Source: Erodium maritimum
Taxonomy: Eukaryota; Streptophyta; Magnoliopsida; Geraniales; Geraniaceae
Assembly (NCBI GenBank): GCA_963921825.1
Contig: OY997588.1
Coordinates: forward strand, 57,544,803 to 57,608,802
Length of the DNA: 64,000 nucleotides
Direction of reading: 5' to 3'
The position numbers and the translations under genes were made by a program. Below, piece after piece: positions 47,033 through 58,903 of the stretch (within the stretch, counting starts at the first letter, position 1; every line of letters starts with the position of its first letter). The notes below the pieces were generated by a model. It was given only the letters and a program-made list of their open reading frames with translations, had not been told where the DNA came from and did not search any database.

Positions 47033-48814
47033 TCAGTATTTATCTGATGAGGTGGATACGCCGCAGTACATGTTTGGATTTGTTATGCGATCTAGGCTTT
47101 TAGCTTGCGCAATGGCCCTTGTGTTGTCGCAAAATGGATTCACCGGACTGGATGGGTTTTTAATTACACCCAGCCCTGCCATGAATTTCCAAATCCACAT
47201 AGCCTCCTTAGCTGCCTCTGCAGCATCCATGTACTTGGCCTCTGTCGTAGATTCGGCAATGGTATCTTGCTTTACGCTTTCCCAGCTAAAGCTCTGCCAT
47301 TCAGCGTAAACACATATCCTGATTGACTTCTAAAGTCATCTGGATTTGTCTTGGAAAACTAGCGTCTACTCATCCTTCGACGACTAGTTCAGCATCATCT
47401 TTCCCCCGGGTTAGAATGATGTCTACTGGTACAACATAAGGCTTACGAGACGTCTGGTCTCATACATGTCATGGCATATATGATCGATCCTGCCCCCAGG
47501 CGCATAGGATTCTCATCATCCTTTTCAGCTCATCAGGTGTCTTAGGACACTGAGTCTTGCTGAGATGAATGCCATGACTAGTGGGTAAGAGTCCTTTCTT
47601 TGAATCGAGCATTAAGAACCTACTCAATGCCTTGTTCACATAGGTTCCCTGACTTAAATCCAAGACCCTCTTGGTGCGATCTCTACATATCTTAATCCTT
47701 AAGATATGAGAAGCATCGCCTAAGTCCTTTATTGAAGAACACTTCCTCAACCAAGCTTTAGTCTCGTGCAAGGTTGGGATGTCGTTTTCAATGAGAACCA
47801 GAAAGGTAATATTGCTCCCACTAGCCTTCTTATAAACGCAAGATTCATCCTCGTTCTTGATTAAGCCAAATCCAATTACAGCTTCATCAAAACGAAGGAT
47901 CCAACTCCGAGAAGTTCGTTTCAATCCATAAATGGATTTCAACAACTTATAAATCTTTCCTTTATTCTTCGGATCGTCAAAACCTTTGGGCCGAGACATA
48001 CAAACGTACTCAGTCAAATTTCCATTTAGGAAAGCGGTTTTGACATCCACTTGCCATATCTCGTAATTATGATACGCAGTTATGTCAAGAAGAATTTGGA
48101 TCGATTTTGACCATAGCCACTAAGGAGAAGGTTTCCTCATAGTCAATCCATTGGATCTGCCTATAACCTTTCGCCACCAGTTGAGCTTTGTAGGTCAGAG
48201 GGTTGCCGTCCATGTCAAACTTCACCTTGAAGATCCATTTGCATCCTATGGTCCTCACACCATTGATGGGATCAACCGGTTCCCAGACTCGGTTGTCCGA
48301 CATGGATTGCATTTCCTCCCTCATGGCTCCCAGCCATAACTCGGAGTTGGGCCCATCCACGACTTCCTGAAAGGTGGCTGGATCATCGTGATCCACCATG
48401 ACTTCATTGTCACCTCCGGATACCATATCTTGGAGGTGGAAGATTGATCCTTTCAAATCGCCTTGGACCTTCCGGAATTGTAACAGGAATTGGTTCTTAC
48501 TCTACGACAATCTCTGGCTCCTTTCTACTGGGTTGCCAATTGGTTTAGACAGATCTGTACCATCCTGAATTTCTTCGAGATGCACAGTCCTCCCAATGAC
48601 GTCTTTGGAAACAAAACTTCTTTTCCATAAAGACCCCACCCCAAGCGACGAACACCATGTTCTCACTGGGATTGTAGAAATAGTATCCCCTTGTTGCTTT
48701 GGGATACCACACGAAGGTGCATATCTCAGATCTTGGTTGGAGCTTAGTCGAAACCAAATGTTTCACATAAGCCTCGCAACCACAAATCTTTAGGAAGGAC
48801 AAAGCGGGCATCAT
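47033..48814 (-). pseudogene. Copia D RT-RNase H remnant lacking the RT active site
   Basis: The layout is the same as in B: 48814-48545, 48456-48085, 48050-47469 and 47230-47033. The YVDD region is absent at the identical place (FLVLIENDIPTLHE). Small differences from B: GCKWIFKVKFDM for GCKLIFKVKMDM and KCSSIKDLG for KCFSIKDLG. A shared deletion point with B shows that it predates both insertions. Confidence 0.9.
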
Positions 48815-48992
48815 CCCGTACCATTTTTAAAATGGTGTCCATTCCACACCATTCGTCGAAGCCCGATTCACTATGAATGCGGTCGTCTCTAGAGCAAAAC
48901 CCCTAAAAGAGATTGGGAGATCAGTCCAACTAATCATGGAACAGACCATTGTCTAACAATGTCCGATTTCTCCGTTTGGCTACACCTTTCAA

Positions 48993-49781
48993 CTACAGTG
49001 ACCTAGGAGGAGTCCATTCCAAAAGGATCCCATTCTCTTTTAGATGATCTAATAACTCTGTGGTCAAGTATTTTCCACCTCGATCCAATCGAAGTGCCTT
49101 AATACCTTTGTCGAGCTGGTTTTCTACTATAGTCTTAAACTCTTTGAATTTATCAAAAGTTTCAGACTTATGTCTCACCGAATAGACATAACCATATTTA
49201 CTGTAATCATCAGTAAATGTGATAAAGTAGCTAAAACCCCTCCTGGCAAGTGAACTTATTGGTCTACACACATTCGAGTGTATCAGCCCAAATAATTCAC
49301 CCGCCCTTTCATCGCGATCGATAAAGGGCACTTTAGTCATTTTTCCCATCAAACAAACCTTGCACCTATCGATCGAATGGAATTCGAATGAACCTGAAAG
49401 CCCGCACTTCTGAAGTGCTGATAGGCGCTTCTTGTTTATGCGACCCAAATGACAGTACCATAACAGAGTTAGGTTTAAATCGTTGGATTTAGACCTCTTG
49501 GTATTAACGGAATATATAGAACTTGAGGCATTGTTACCCATATCTAATATGTACAATCCTCCAACCATGTCAGTACTGGTATAAAACATATCATTGCATA
49601 GAACATTGAAAACTCCATTTCCAATATTAACATTATATCCTTCCTTGTCAAACACGGATACAGATATAATATTCCTACTAAAAGTAGGTATGCAATATAC
49701 ATTATACAATACTAAGACAAGGCCTCTTGGCAAAGCAAGACTCATGGATCCTACTGTAGTTGCCACAACTCTGAGGTCCAT
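48993..49781 (-). pseudogene. Copia D integrase remnant
   Basis: About 262 codons. The zinc region begins LLWYCHLGRINKKRLSALQ, so the first His is Tyr here. The catalytic position again reads HSNVCRP (Asn for Asp). FITFTDDYSKYGYVY and LRLDRGGKYLTTE follow. It ends after LKENGILLEWTPPRSL. The catalytic Glu segment is missing. Confidence 0.88.
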
Positions 49782-50410
49782 TTCGTGCTTTCCAAATCTC
49801 TCCTACTTTCAGCCACCATATATTAGTGCATGTGTGAGATTCAGTCATGGTATCTAATACCCATGAATCTTTGGAAGTAGAGAGATGTAGCTCTATAGAG
49901 TTAATACCGATTGAAGGCACGGTCCCACCGCCCTTTCTTAGATCATCCAGGTTTCCTGATGAAGGCGCAGTCTTACTGCCCTTCTTCAGATCATCCAGGC
50001 TATTTGATGAAGGCGTAGTCCCACTGCCCTTCTTCAGATCAGCCGTGAACTTCCTGTAATCCCGGTTCCAATGACCAGGCTGTTGGCAGTAGAAGCAGAC
50101 ATTCTCAGGTGTCTCATCTTTCCTGCCAAGTGCGCATGGGCCCAGCCCATGCCACTTCCAATTCCCTTGTTGACCATCAGAATATCCTTGGATCCCAGAT
50201 CCCTGAGATATTCTTCTCAGCAGTTAATGACACTTCATGTAACTCTGATGTGGTCTTAGAGACAGCCTTGTCAAGGACATATTCTTTGCGTTCAGACTTC
50301 AGGACTATCCTCAAAATTCTGTACCAGTCCAAATAGTTTGTCCCATTTAGCTTGACCCTGTCAAGAATGGTTTTTAATGACAAACTATTAATGTTCGCTG
50401 AATTTGCCAT
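49702..50410 (-). pseudogene. Copia D gag-protease remnant
   Basis: 50410-50177 is the gag start with the same internal deletion as B. 49920-49702 contains ELHLSTSKDSWVLDTMTES, the protease site with Met for Gly. Between them are the zinc knuckle ending in Tyr and the 48-bp repeats, as in B. Confidence 0.87.
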
Positions 50411-51955
50411 TTGATCTACAACAGATAAAATTCAATCAGTAAACTGAATAAATTTTATGAAGATCAAGCTTAAACACCAACAATCAATTCTAAACCTTTA
50501 GAATCTGAAACCAAGATCCTTGATTCACTCGATTAAGCTGAACTAATGCTCACCACTTAATCGAGCTATGTAGGTAGGAATCCATCCAATCACATCCAAT
50601 GTGACTCCTGGCTAGGGTATGTACTTATGTACACGACTTACCCTATCTGTTACCCTAGCTCAACCTCAGGCTAAGAATCGTAGTCGGGTCCACCAATTTT
50701 CAACTATGGCTCGTCACTATGTAGGTGCTCCGCTAATGCGCACGACACCCACATATGTCGTCCAAACCTACTACCCCGCTTTCCCATGGATGCTCCGCTA
50801 ATGCGCACGACACCCATAGGACGGGGAGGTAGTAAGGTGTTGATGATTGGGAGGTATCGGACATGACCCGCTTTTACTTGTCCAGTTGTGTTCAAAACTT
50901 TGGCACATCCTAGATGCGATGAGCACATCAACTACATTCCAAATGCAATGATGCCTCAAATTACATCCAATGTAATTCTTCCTTTGAACCCGTCAACTAC
51001 ATCCAATGCAATGACGGTTCTAAGGGTTCACACACAAGGATTAAAATTCCAATTTTATCTTTGCATGTGAGGTGATATGCTCGGTAAATAAAGTTAGGCA
51101 TGCAATTCTAAAGCACATAGAATTAATCATACATAAACTAAACCAAGCATAAAGCGATAAATATGCACATAATAGCCCCCTAAACTAACTCCCACTAGCT
51201 TCTTGAGCTCCATCGACTCCAAGCCGATGCCAACACCCGAAAAGCCACCAAATGACCTTTTCGCCCTTTCTTCATCTTGAGTAAAATATTACAATTTAAT
51301 ACACGACTCACAGGTCGGGAATAAATAAATATTACAAACAAGTGGTTCGACGACCACACATTGAAAGAATAATTACACGTTACCTCTAACGGCTCGCAGG
51401 CCGTGAAAAGCGATAAATAATTAAATTGAGCTCGGGGCTATTATGTGCACCATGCCAACATCACATCACACATCGTGTTATCAAACAAGAATGTTATCAA
51501 ACATCATGTGATTTTCCGGTTTTAATTAATAGCCAAGTTTCGAAAATTTTTGATGCTCGGTTTATCGAAACCTTTCAAAAATGAAACTTTTGAACATTTG
51601 ATCTTCGAGTTCGTCATGACGGTTCCAAACTCGTCATAACTAACAAAACGGTTTAGCCATGGCATATCAACCATCCAATGGTCATGCTTGGCCTAGCTCC
51701 GTCCAACGGAGCCCCGTTCGGTCCCGGTTTCGGCTCCCCGAGAGTCCCGCTCCCGAGACCCGAAAAATCAAACTTTTTTTTTCAAAATTTCCAGATTTGA
51801 AATAATTTTCAAAAATTCATTTTACATGCATTAAATCCATAAACAATAATTTAAAACATGTTATCAAACAATTTAGCAAAACAACATGCCAAAAACGAAA
51901 CTTTCAAGCAAAACCGAAACTTTGAACACCGTCTTGTGAATCCCGAAGGTAGCAC
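50411..51955 (-). other. Leader of copia D
   Basis: Noncoding and nearly identical to 41519-43061 of B, including the direct repeat around GCTAATGCGCACGACACCCA (50730 and 50793). Confidence 0.6.
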
Positions 51956-51969
51956 GGCTCTGATACCAC

Positions 51970-53657
51970 TGTTGGGTCTCGAGGTAAGGTTGGAGATGAA
52001 CCAACTCGCAGCGGAAAATCAATGAAAACCAAGAGACAATTAGAACCATGAAACAACTAACAAAGAATGGATTAACAAGAGAAAAATTCAGCACTAGTTC
52101 TTACCAAAACAAGAACACCGGTTAACGAATGATTGGCTTGAGTCTCCAAGACGCCTACGTATCCACATGGGAATCAAAGCCACGTAGTTCTTCTCTTTGA
52201 GGACTCAAGAACACAAAAATGGAGGAGGAAACTAGCCAAACCCGAAATGGCCATGGAAGAGGGAGAGAAAATGTGTTTCCTATTCTTGTCTTGTGTTTGT
52301 TATGTTGAAAAAAGATGACTTAAACATAACAAAACCCATACTTGTCCAACTAAAGGCATGGGACAAGTATGGTGTCAAGTAAGGTGTAAATAGGACAAAG
52401 TATGGCAAGACAAGATTGGGTTAGGTGGTGAATCACCAACACCTTAATCCTTGTCTTGCTTACTTAGTACTAATTAATCAAGACTTGATTAATTAGTTCC
52501 ATGGGCCTTGGTTGCATGGGCCTTTCATGGGCCTCTTGGAACATGGCCCGTGGTCATTTCCAACGAGGTCCCGTGATTCGCTCATCGCCTCCATGCCTTC
52601 CATACCGGAAATGTCCAACATTATCCGACGCGATCAATCCCAAGACTCCAAGCCTTATCTCGATCCGTAAAGTCCTATTCACTTACGGGCACATGACCCA
52701 AAACCCAGTTTTGGTCATGTCCCGAGACAACTCCCTTTTGGCCATTCTCCATAAATGTGTCAATGAGTTTCATCCTCCGGTGTGACCCTTAGGTTTATGC
52801 ATGTCAATAGATCAACGTAAAATCCCATTTTACTTGATCCTATTTAAGTGGCAACTAACGAGACTTTAGTATTGCCTGACACTACATAACGAATCGACCC
52901 TGTCGATTCTAACCTTTCCGTCGTCCCTGTCATTATCCTTTTATCTCCGATATCCTGATTGAGATAAGGCATAGAGCCGTCATCCTTATTATTCTCAATC
53001 ACCGTTCCTTGATATGTGAGATGACTGAAGATATGATACCCAGTATCATGTGCATGGCCATGCTATTCTTCCAGTCACTCTCGATCAAGCGGCCGAGAAC
53101 CGATATCTTTCCCATACCTCAGTATGAGGGATAAATCCCTTAGCCGCCTTTCGTGTCACTCATGTAGCCCGTCCCCAAGCCAATCCTGGCCGTTATGGAA
53201 GCCCTGTTACGGACAACGTTAGGCTCAGGTCAAACTCAGTTGTTGACTACATAGCGATCACAAAGACTCCTTGGTCTAAGGATACATGACAAGCTACGAC
53301 ACTGAATATGTTCATGACTTAATCTATGGCACATATTCAGGGCGGGTCGTCCAATATCATGTCCCACATGATATCTATGATCAGACTCCGAAATCCCATT
53401 CCAATGACTAACAGAACGTAAGCCATAAAGAGCCATCTTTCATACTAGTCGCTTCTAGTGAAGCTTTGTTGACTAGGGACCCATCGAGTGTGATCTATCT
53501 CGATCTATGGTTCTATTCGCATGGTGGGCATAGATCAGAGCACACATCGATATATTACTCCAACACATAAGTAATATAAAGCCGCTTTAATTTTATTGCT
53601 AACGATGATATATACATTTGGACATTTAGGATTGAACTACGGGCACTAAGACTAACA
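51970..53657 (-). repeat. 5' LTR of copia D
   Basis: 1688 bp, next to the primer site at 51956-51968. No difference from 45194-46881 was noticed by eye. Confidence 0.93.
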
Positions 53658-54129
53658 AATGTCGAGTAATTGGGAAGTTTGGGAGTGATCGACATTGTCG
53701 GGGTTACATTTGGGCGTCAAGTGTATTAAAATTCAGTTTATGCCTGCGAACTTAAAAGTGTTTTAAATTGTATTCTTGTTAGATCGTGCCACCGACAGAG
53801 GAAAGGGAAAGCTAGGCGAGTGATCGTGATCACGCCGGAGCTTAGTTGTGAGCTTTTGGGGAAAGCATACGAGGTAGGGAAAAGTAGCCGGATCTCGTCC
53901 CTAACTAGGGAAAGTTAACAGTAGAAATGCATGTGACACTTGGGTGTCGTGGGTTAAGTAAGTTTATCGAACAATAGAAAGGCAGGCGACACCGGGTGGT
54001 GTCGTATGATGCGGGAACGTATCGAAAAATAGAAATACATGTGACACTTAGTAGTGTCGTAGGAGCAGTGAACTTATCGATATTAGAATTACCGGAGGCA
54101 TTTGGTTATGCCCGGAGGTTGATTGTTTA

Positions 54130-54700
54130 GTTTGTGTCTTGGGTGGCCATGAGTGCCCGTGGGGTTGTTAAACCCATATTTTACTGTTGGTGTGTCTTGG
54201 GTGGCCATGAGTGCCCGTGGGGTTGTTAAACCCGTATTTTACTGTTGGTGTGTCTTGGGTGGCCATGAGTGCCCGTGGGATTGTTAAACCCTATTTTACT
54301 GTTGGCGTGTCTTGGGTGGCCATGAGTGCTCGTGGGGTCGTTGAGCCCGTGTTTTACTGTTGGTGTCTTAGGTGGCCATGAGTGTCCGTGGGGTTGTTGA
54401 GCTCGTGTTTTACTGTTGGTGTCTTGGGTGGCCATGAGTGCTTGTGGAGTGTTAAACCGGTGTTGTTGTTGTTGTTGAACTTTGCTTGTGATTGTGATTG
54501 TGGCTACCTGGGGATGGGGTGTGACAAGTCGATAGCCTGATCCGACTTCGTGTCGGGAAAAGTGCGACAGGTCGACAGCCTGATCCAACCGTCGTGTTGG
54601 GAAAAGTGCGATAGGTCGACAGCCTGATCCGATTGGGTGTCGGGAAAAGTGCGACAGGTCGACAGCCTGATCCAACCGCCGTGTTGGGAAAAGCGTGTGG
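54130..54700 (+). repeat. Tandem zones of solo LTR C
   Basis: Six units of about 60 bp (GGTGGCCATGAGTGCCCGTG, then GGGGTTGTTAAACCC) at 54140-54460 are followed by four units with GGTCGACAGCCTGATCC at 54525-54690. The equivalent zones in A have the same cores but different copy numbers. Confidence 0.85.
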
Positions 54701-54983
54701 GGACTGAGTAGCTGGAGTGCGATCCTTTGCGATCTTGTTTAGTGTGCAATCCTTTGTGATCTTGGGTGTTGCGTGGTTATCTTTCGTGTCTTTGGAGGAA
54801 GTCGTAATCGTTGTGTCGGGTCTACATTACGTGTCCGAGTGTTGAGTCGGTTGAGGAAAGTAATAGTCGTGTGTCAGTCGGGTTACTTGAGTTTGGGGAT
54901 AGTAGTCCCCGGTGTTTGGGGTTGTTGTTGTTGTTTTCGGCATGTTCTGCTAAGTATGTCGTAGTCAGTCTGGTATCCGTGGT

Positions 54984-55001
54984 GGTGAGCGAACGCTCAC
55001 C
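54984..55001 (+). promoter_or_regulatory. Perfect hairpin near LTR end (C copy)
   Basis: GGTGAGCG, AA, CGCTCACC, identical to 21190-21207 in A and followed by the same CCCTAGCTGCTTTTCCTACA. It lies about 275 bp from the LTR end. Confidence 0.6.
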
Positions 55002-55276
55002 CCTAGCTGCTTTTCCTACAGGTACCGGTCGCGGGACGGACTAGGTGAGCTCTCGAAGCTTGAAGGGCTTGGAGCGGGAGTCCGGGTTTCCTTTTGAGTC
55101 TAGCGACGTACGCCTTGTATTTTGTCCGCTTGTTGGGACATACTTTTGAGTTGTAAATTATTATTTGATTAACTAAATGGTGTTTTTAAAGCGATTTATT
55201 TAAAAGGTTTGAAAATGTTTTATTGTCTTAAACGTTCGCGTTTCGGGTTCGGTTCTACTGAATTTGGGGCGTGACA

Positions 55277-56636
55277 AGGTCTGTTTCACAGACTTCCACG
55301 ATATAGCACCTCCACCCAAGGTGAACAGAAAACGACTTAGAGCATTCCAATGCTCGTCATTTGGGTTATGAGTATATCGACTCAACCTACTTACTGTGTA
55401 AGCAATGTCTGGTCGAGTACAGTTCATGAGGAACATCACACTTCCTATAATATGAGCGTACTGAACTTATGAAACACTATCACCCAAGTTCTTTATTAGA
55501 TGTACGTTTGGATCATAGGGAGTTCTAGCAGGAGTAACGTCGAAGTGATTGAATTTCTTCAACACTTTCTCAACGTAATGAGATTGACTCAAGGAGATGT
55601 CATTTGTGTTTCTAATAACCTTAACACCCAAAATGAAATCAGCTTCTCCTAAGTCCTTCATCTCAAAATGTGACGACAAGAATTCTTTGGTAAGGTTCAC
55701 AGCACCAATATTATCACCAAGAATTAGCGTGTCATCAACATAAAGACAGATAATCACTCAACACAATTACATAATCTTCGAGTACACACAGGAATCAGAG
55801 TTGTTCACCTGGTATCCGTCAGCCACTAGAGTTTGATTGAACTTCTCATACCATTGTTTAGGTGCTTGTTTCAGTCCATACAGAGACTTCTTCAGTTTGT
55901 ACACTTTGTTCTCTTGACCAGCGATCACAAACCCCTCGGGTTGAGACATATAAATCTCTTCCTTTAGATCACCATTCAGGAAAGCGGTCTTGACATCCCT
56001 CTGATGAATTATCAAGCCATGAATTGCAGCTAAAGCGACAAGAGACCTTATCGTCGAAATCTTGGTCACAGGAGAGTACGTGTCAAGGTAATCGACTTCT
56101 TTCCTTTGTGTAAAACCTTTAACCACAAGTCTCGCTTTGAACCTTTATATTGTACCATCGGGTCTCAGCTTTTTCTTGAAGATCCACTTACTACTAATGG
56201 CTTTGCAACCTTTAGGTAAGTCTACTAGATCCCAAGTCTGATTCGATACAATAGAATCAAGTTCAGCCTTGATTGGTTCTTCCCAAAGACTAGCATCAAC
56301 AGATCTCAAAGCCTCACCATAGGTCTTTAGATCTTCTTCTAACAGGAAGGCTGAAACAAACTCTTCTGAAACAACACCCTCAGATCCAACTTCGGAGAGA
56401 AAAGAGGTGACCAAGTCTTCTCCAAAGTTCTTCTCGGTCCTGGCTCTCTTGCTTCTCCTTGGTCCCTCAGCTTGACCATGCGAAGTAGAGCTTTCGGCAA
56501 CCCACCTATCACGAAGCGAAGGAAATGGGATAGTGGGATCAACCGGATCAGCAACGGCGTTCCTCTTCATTGGAAAGATGTGTTCGAAGAACTCAGCATC
56601 TCTAGCCTCAGAAATTGAACGACCATCTAAATACAT
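55277..56636 (-). pseudogene. Copia E reverse transcriptase and RNase H N-terminal part
   Basis: Minus-strand pieces: 56636-56145 (linker and RT start, TWDLVDLPKGCKAISSKWIF), 56126-55767 (GFTQRKEVDYLDTYSPVTKI, DVKTAFLNGDLKEEIYMSQ, SLYGLKQAPKQWYEKF), 55757-55467 (LYVDDTLILGDN, intact active site) and 55439-55277 (NCTRPDIAYTVSRLSRYTHN, ISWKSVKQT). About 48 residues are missing between DEHWNALSRF and LFTLGGGAISWK compared with F. This removes the part of RNase H with YCDVNW. It is cut by solo LTR C at 55277. Confidence 0.88.
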
Positions 56637-56657
56637 GAAACGATACGCCGCGCTGGT

Positions 56658-57300
56658 CTAAGCATAACCTATGAATACACAATCATAGGTCTTGGATCCG
56701 ATAGTGGTTCTCTTAGGGTCAGTGAGGCCTACTTTCTCCAAACACCCCCACACTCTGAGAAACCTTAGGTTAGGAGCGTAACCCTTCCATAACTCGTAGG
56801 GAGTCTTATCAAGGTTCTTGTGCGGCACACGGTTAAGTATGTGACAAGCAGATAAGACAGCTTCCCCCCACATTTCATCAGGAAGGCCTGAACTAAGAAG
56901 CATTGCATTCATCGTGTTCTTGAGCGTTTGATTCTTACGTTCAGCTACTCCATTTTGTTAAGGCATGTATGGTGCACTGGTTTCATGAATGATACCATTT
57001 GATTCACAAACATCTCTTAAGAAGTTTGAGCCATACTCTCCTCCTCTATAGGATCTCACTCTCTTGATGCTCCTTTCGAGTTGGTTTTCTACCTCATTCT
57101 TATACTTGATGAACATCTCTTCAGCTTCATCCTTTATAGTAAGAAGATAAACTCTCGTGAACCTAGAGCAATCGTCGATGAAGGTAACATGATAATGTTT
57201 GCCTCCCTTGCTCCTATAGTTCTTGAAATCCGCAAGATCTGTATGGATTAATTCAAGAAGGTTCGTGTTTCTTCGTGTGACAGGTTTGCAAGGTTGTTTT
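56658..57300 (-). pseudogene. Copia E integrase core and C-terminal part
   Basis: After a frame change near 57290 the reading continues LLELIHTDLADFKNY (first Asp present), VTFIDDCSRFTRVYLL, then VRSYRGGEYGSNF with Tyr for the second Asp. A TAA follows SAPYMP, then [14 protein letters not shown] with the Glu. The piece 56912-56658 gives LPDEMWGEAVLSACHILNRV and GSKTYDCVFIGYA before a stop. The integrase is inactive. Confidence 0.86.
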
Positions 57301-58851
57301 AGAATATTTAGCCTCTACGCAAATTTCACACTTTGAGAGTTCAGAGGTAGATAAAAATGGTATAATAGACATGTTACTTAGTTTTTTAACTGAGGCAACA
57401 TTCACATGTCCGAGTCTACCATGCCAAAGATCAAGAGACTCATCGATATAAGCGGAAGCAAAAACTTTATTATTCAGGATAACATGATCAACATTGAAAA
57501 CGAAAAGACTACCTCTATAGTAAGCCTTTCCTACAAATTCCTCATTGTTTGTAAATACAACCATGCCATTCTCTATGACAGTCTTCAGTCCAACCTTCAT
57601 CAGGAGAGGTCCAGAGACAAGGTTGCGTCGTAAAGTAGGAACACAGAGGGCATTACTCAGCACGAGAGTTTTTCCGGATGTCAGCTTTAGCATGATCTTC
57701 CCGCTTCCAGTAATCACTGATGTGGAGTCATTCCCCATGTAAACAAATTCACCTTTGGTTTCTTCAAACTCGAAGAAAAGCTCTTTGGAGTTGCAGAAAT
57801 GACGGGTAGATGCGGAGTCCAACACCCAGTCAATGGTGTTGTGAACCAGCATGGCCTCAACAACAACAACAGCTACTATGTCGTCATCTTCAGCAATGTA
57901 GGCCCTTGCACCATTTGCCTTGTAATCTCCACGCTTCGAGCATTGGTAGGCCTTGTGACCAGCTTGACCACAAACGTAGCACAACTGGTTCTGCTTCGGT
58001 TTATGGATAGCAGAGGAGGGCTTCACGAACTTGTTGCGGTTGTTGGGAGGTCCACGCTTGGGAGCTTCTTTCGTCTTGGGCTTCGGCTTGACCTTGTTCT
58101 GTCGAGACGGGCCACCAGACTCCACGATGTTGGCCTTTGCCGTCGGAGGCAGCAAAGGTGGGTAGGCATTCAGAGCGTCCTTCAAGCGGTTTGCTTCCTC
58201 AATCTTCATGTGGCGAATGAGGTCTTGAAGAGTCAAATCCTTCTCTATGTGCTTGAGGTGGTTACAGTAGTCTTTCCACGACAGTGGAAACTTCTCCAAC
58301 AGCACATGAGCGAGGAACACCTCGTTCATGTCCATCCCTTCGTTGACAATGGCGGCGGACAGGTCCTCGTAAACGTGGACTTGATCCATGATCGACCGGT
58401 TGTCAACCATTTGGAACGCAAGCCACTTGCTTACGACATACTTCTTGTTCCCAATGTCGTCAGCCCCGTACTTCTTCTCCAAAGTCTCCCAAATGAATTT
58501 GGCATACTTATGACCAGCAAGAAGATCGAAAAGGGTATTGGACACAGTGTCCAAAAGTTGGCAATGGGCAATTTTATTGTCCTTAGCATACTTCTTAAGT
58601 TTGGCCTCATTGTCCCTAACAATGTAGGCAACTAAGGTAGTTGTACTTCCACTAGCAGTTATAGGCACAAGGGGATCTTCAAGCAACACATAATCAATTT
58701 CGTTTTGTTCAAAGAAAATCGTCAATTTTTGAGACCGACGACGGTAGTTGGAACCGTCGAGAGGTTCAACACGAGGAAAATTACGAGCAGCAACAACAGA
58801 AGACGAATTCAAATTAGCATGCATATTCGATTTCATGTTCATGTTCATCAT
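57253..58851 (-). pseudogene. Copia E gag-protease-integrase N-terminus, longest open copia frame in window
   Basis: ATG at 58851 opens 532 codons. Residues 1-240 are gag (MNMNMKSNMHANLNSSSVV start, KYVVSKWLAFQMVDNRSIMD, LKHIEKDLTLQDLIRHMKIE). A basic linker and the zinc knuckle CYVCGQAGHKAYQC follow. Protease is VLDSASTRHFC, with the catalytic Asp kept. The integrase zinc region is DLWHGRLGHVNVASVKKLS and LSKCEICVEAKYSK. The frame is then lost. It serves as the reference for lesions in F. A long antisense frame at 57799-58635 is a shadow of this one. Confidence 0.88.
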
Positions 58852-58903
58852 TAAAACAGTTCACGAAATATTAAGTGAATAATATAAAAAAATTGATTTA
58901 AAT

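Larger units (their letters stand above)
45194..53657 (-). mobile_element. Young copia element D, complete, sister of B
   Basis: It is 8464 bp, with LTRs 45194-46881 and 51970-53657 (1688 bp each) and no difference that I noticed between them. Perfect duplication AATGT is at 45189-45193 and 53658-53662. It is distinguished from B by a run of LTR changes (GGAGGAGGAAACTAGCC against GGAGGTGGGAGCTTGCC) and scattered internal changes. Orientation and lesions are the same as in B. Confidence 0.95.
35416..55276 (+). mobile_element. Solo LTR C (Tekay-like gypsy), interrupted by copias B and D
   Basis: The LTR parts are 35416-36302, 44764-45193 and 53658-55276, together about 2926 bp after removing two 5-bp duplications. 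The start is TGTAAGAACCACTCCC and the end GGGGCGTGACA. Perfect duplication AGGTC flanks it at 35411-35415 and 55277-55281, inside the RNase H codons of E. No internal gypsy sequence is present, so it is a solo LTR. Its sequence follows chromovirus A's LTR throughout, including tandem zones and hairpin. Confidence 0.93.

Noticed and set aside
54130-54700. Regularly spaced repeats considered as a CRISPR array
   Set aside because: Units are contiguous tandem repeats without unique spacers, within a plant LTR.
57799-58635. 278-codon plus-strand open frame
   Set aside because: It is antisense to the E gag-protease frame, which has clear zinc-knuckle and protease motifs; the plus-strand product has none.
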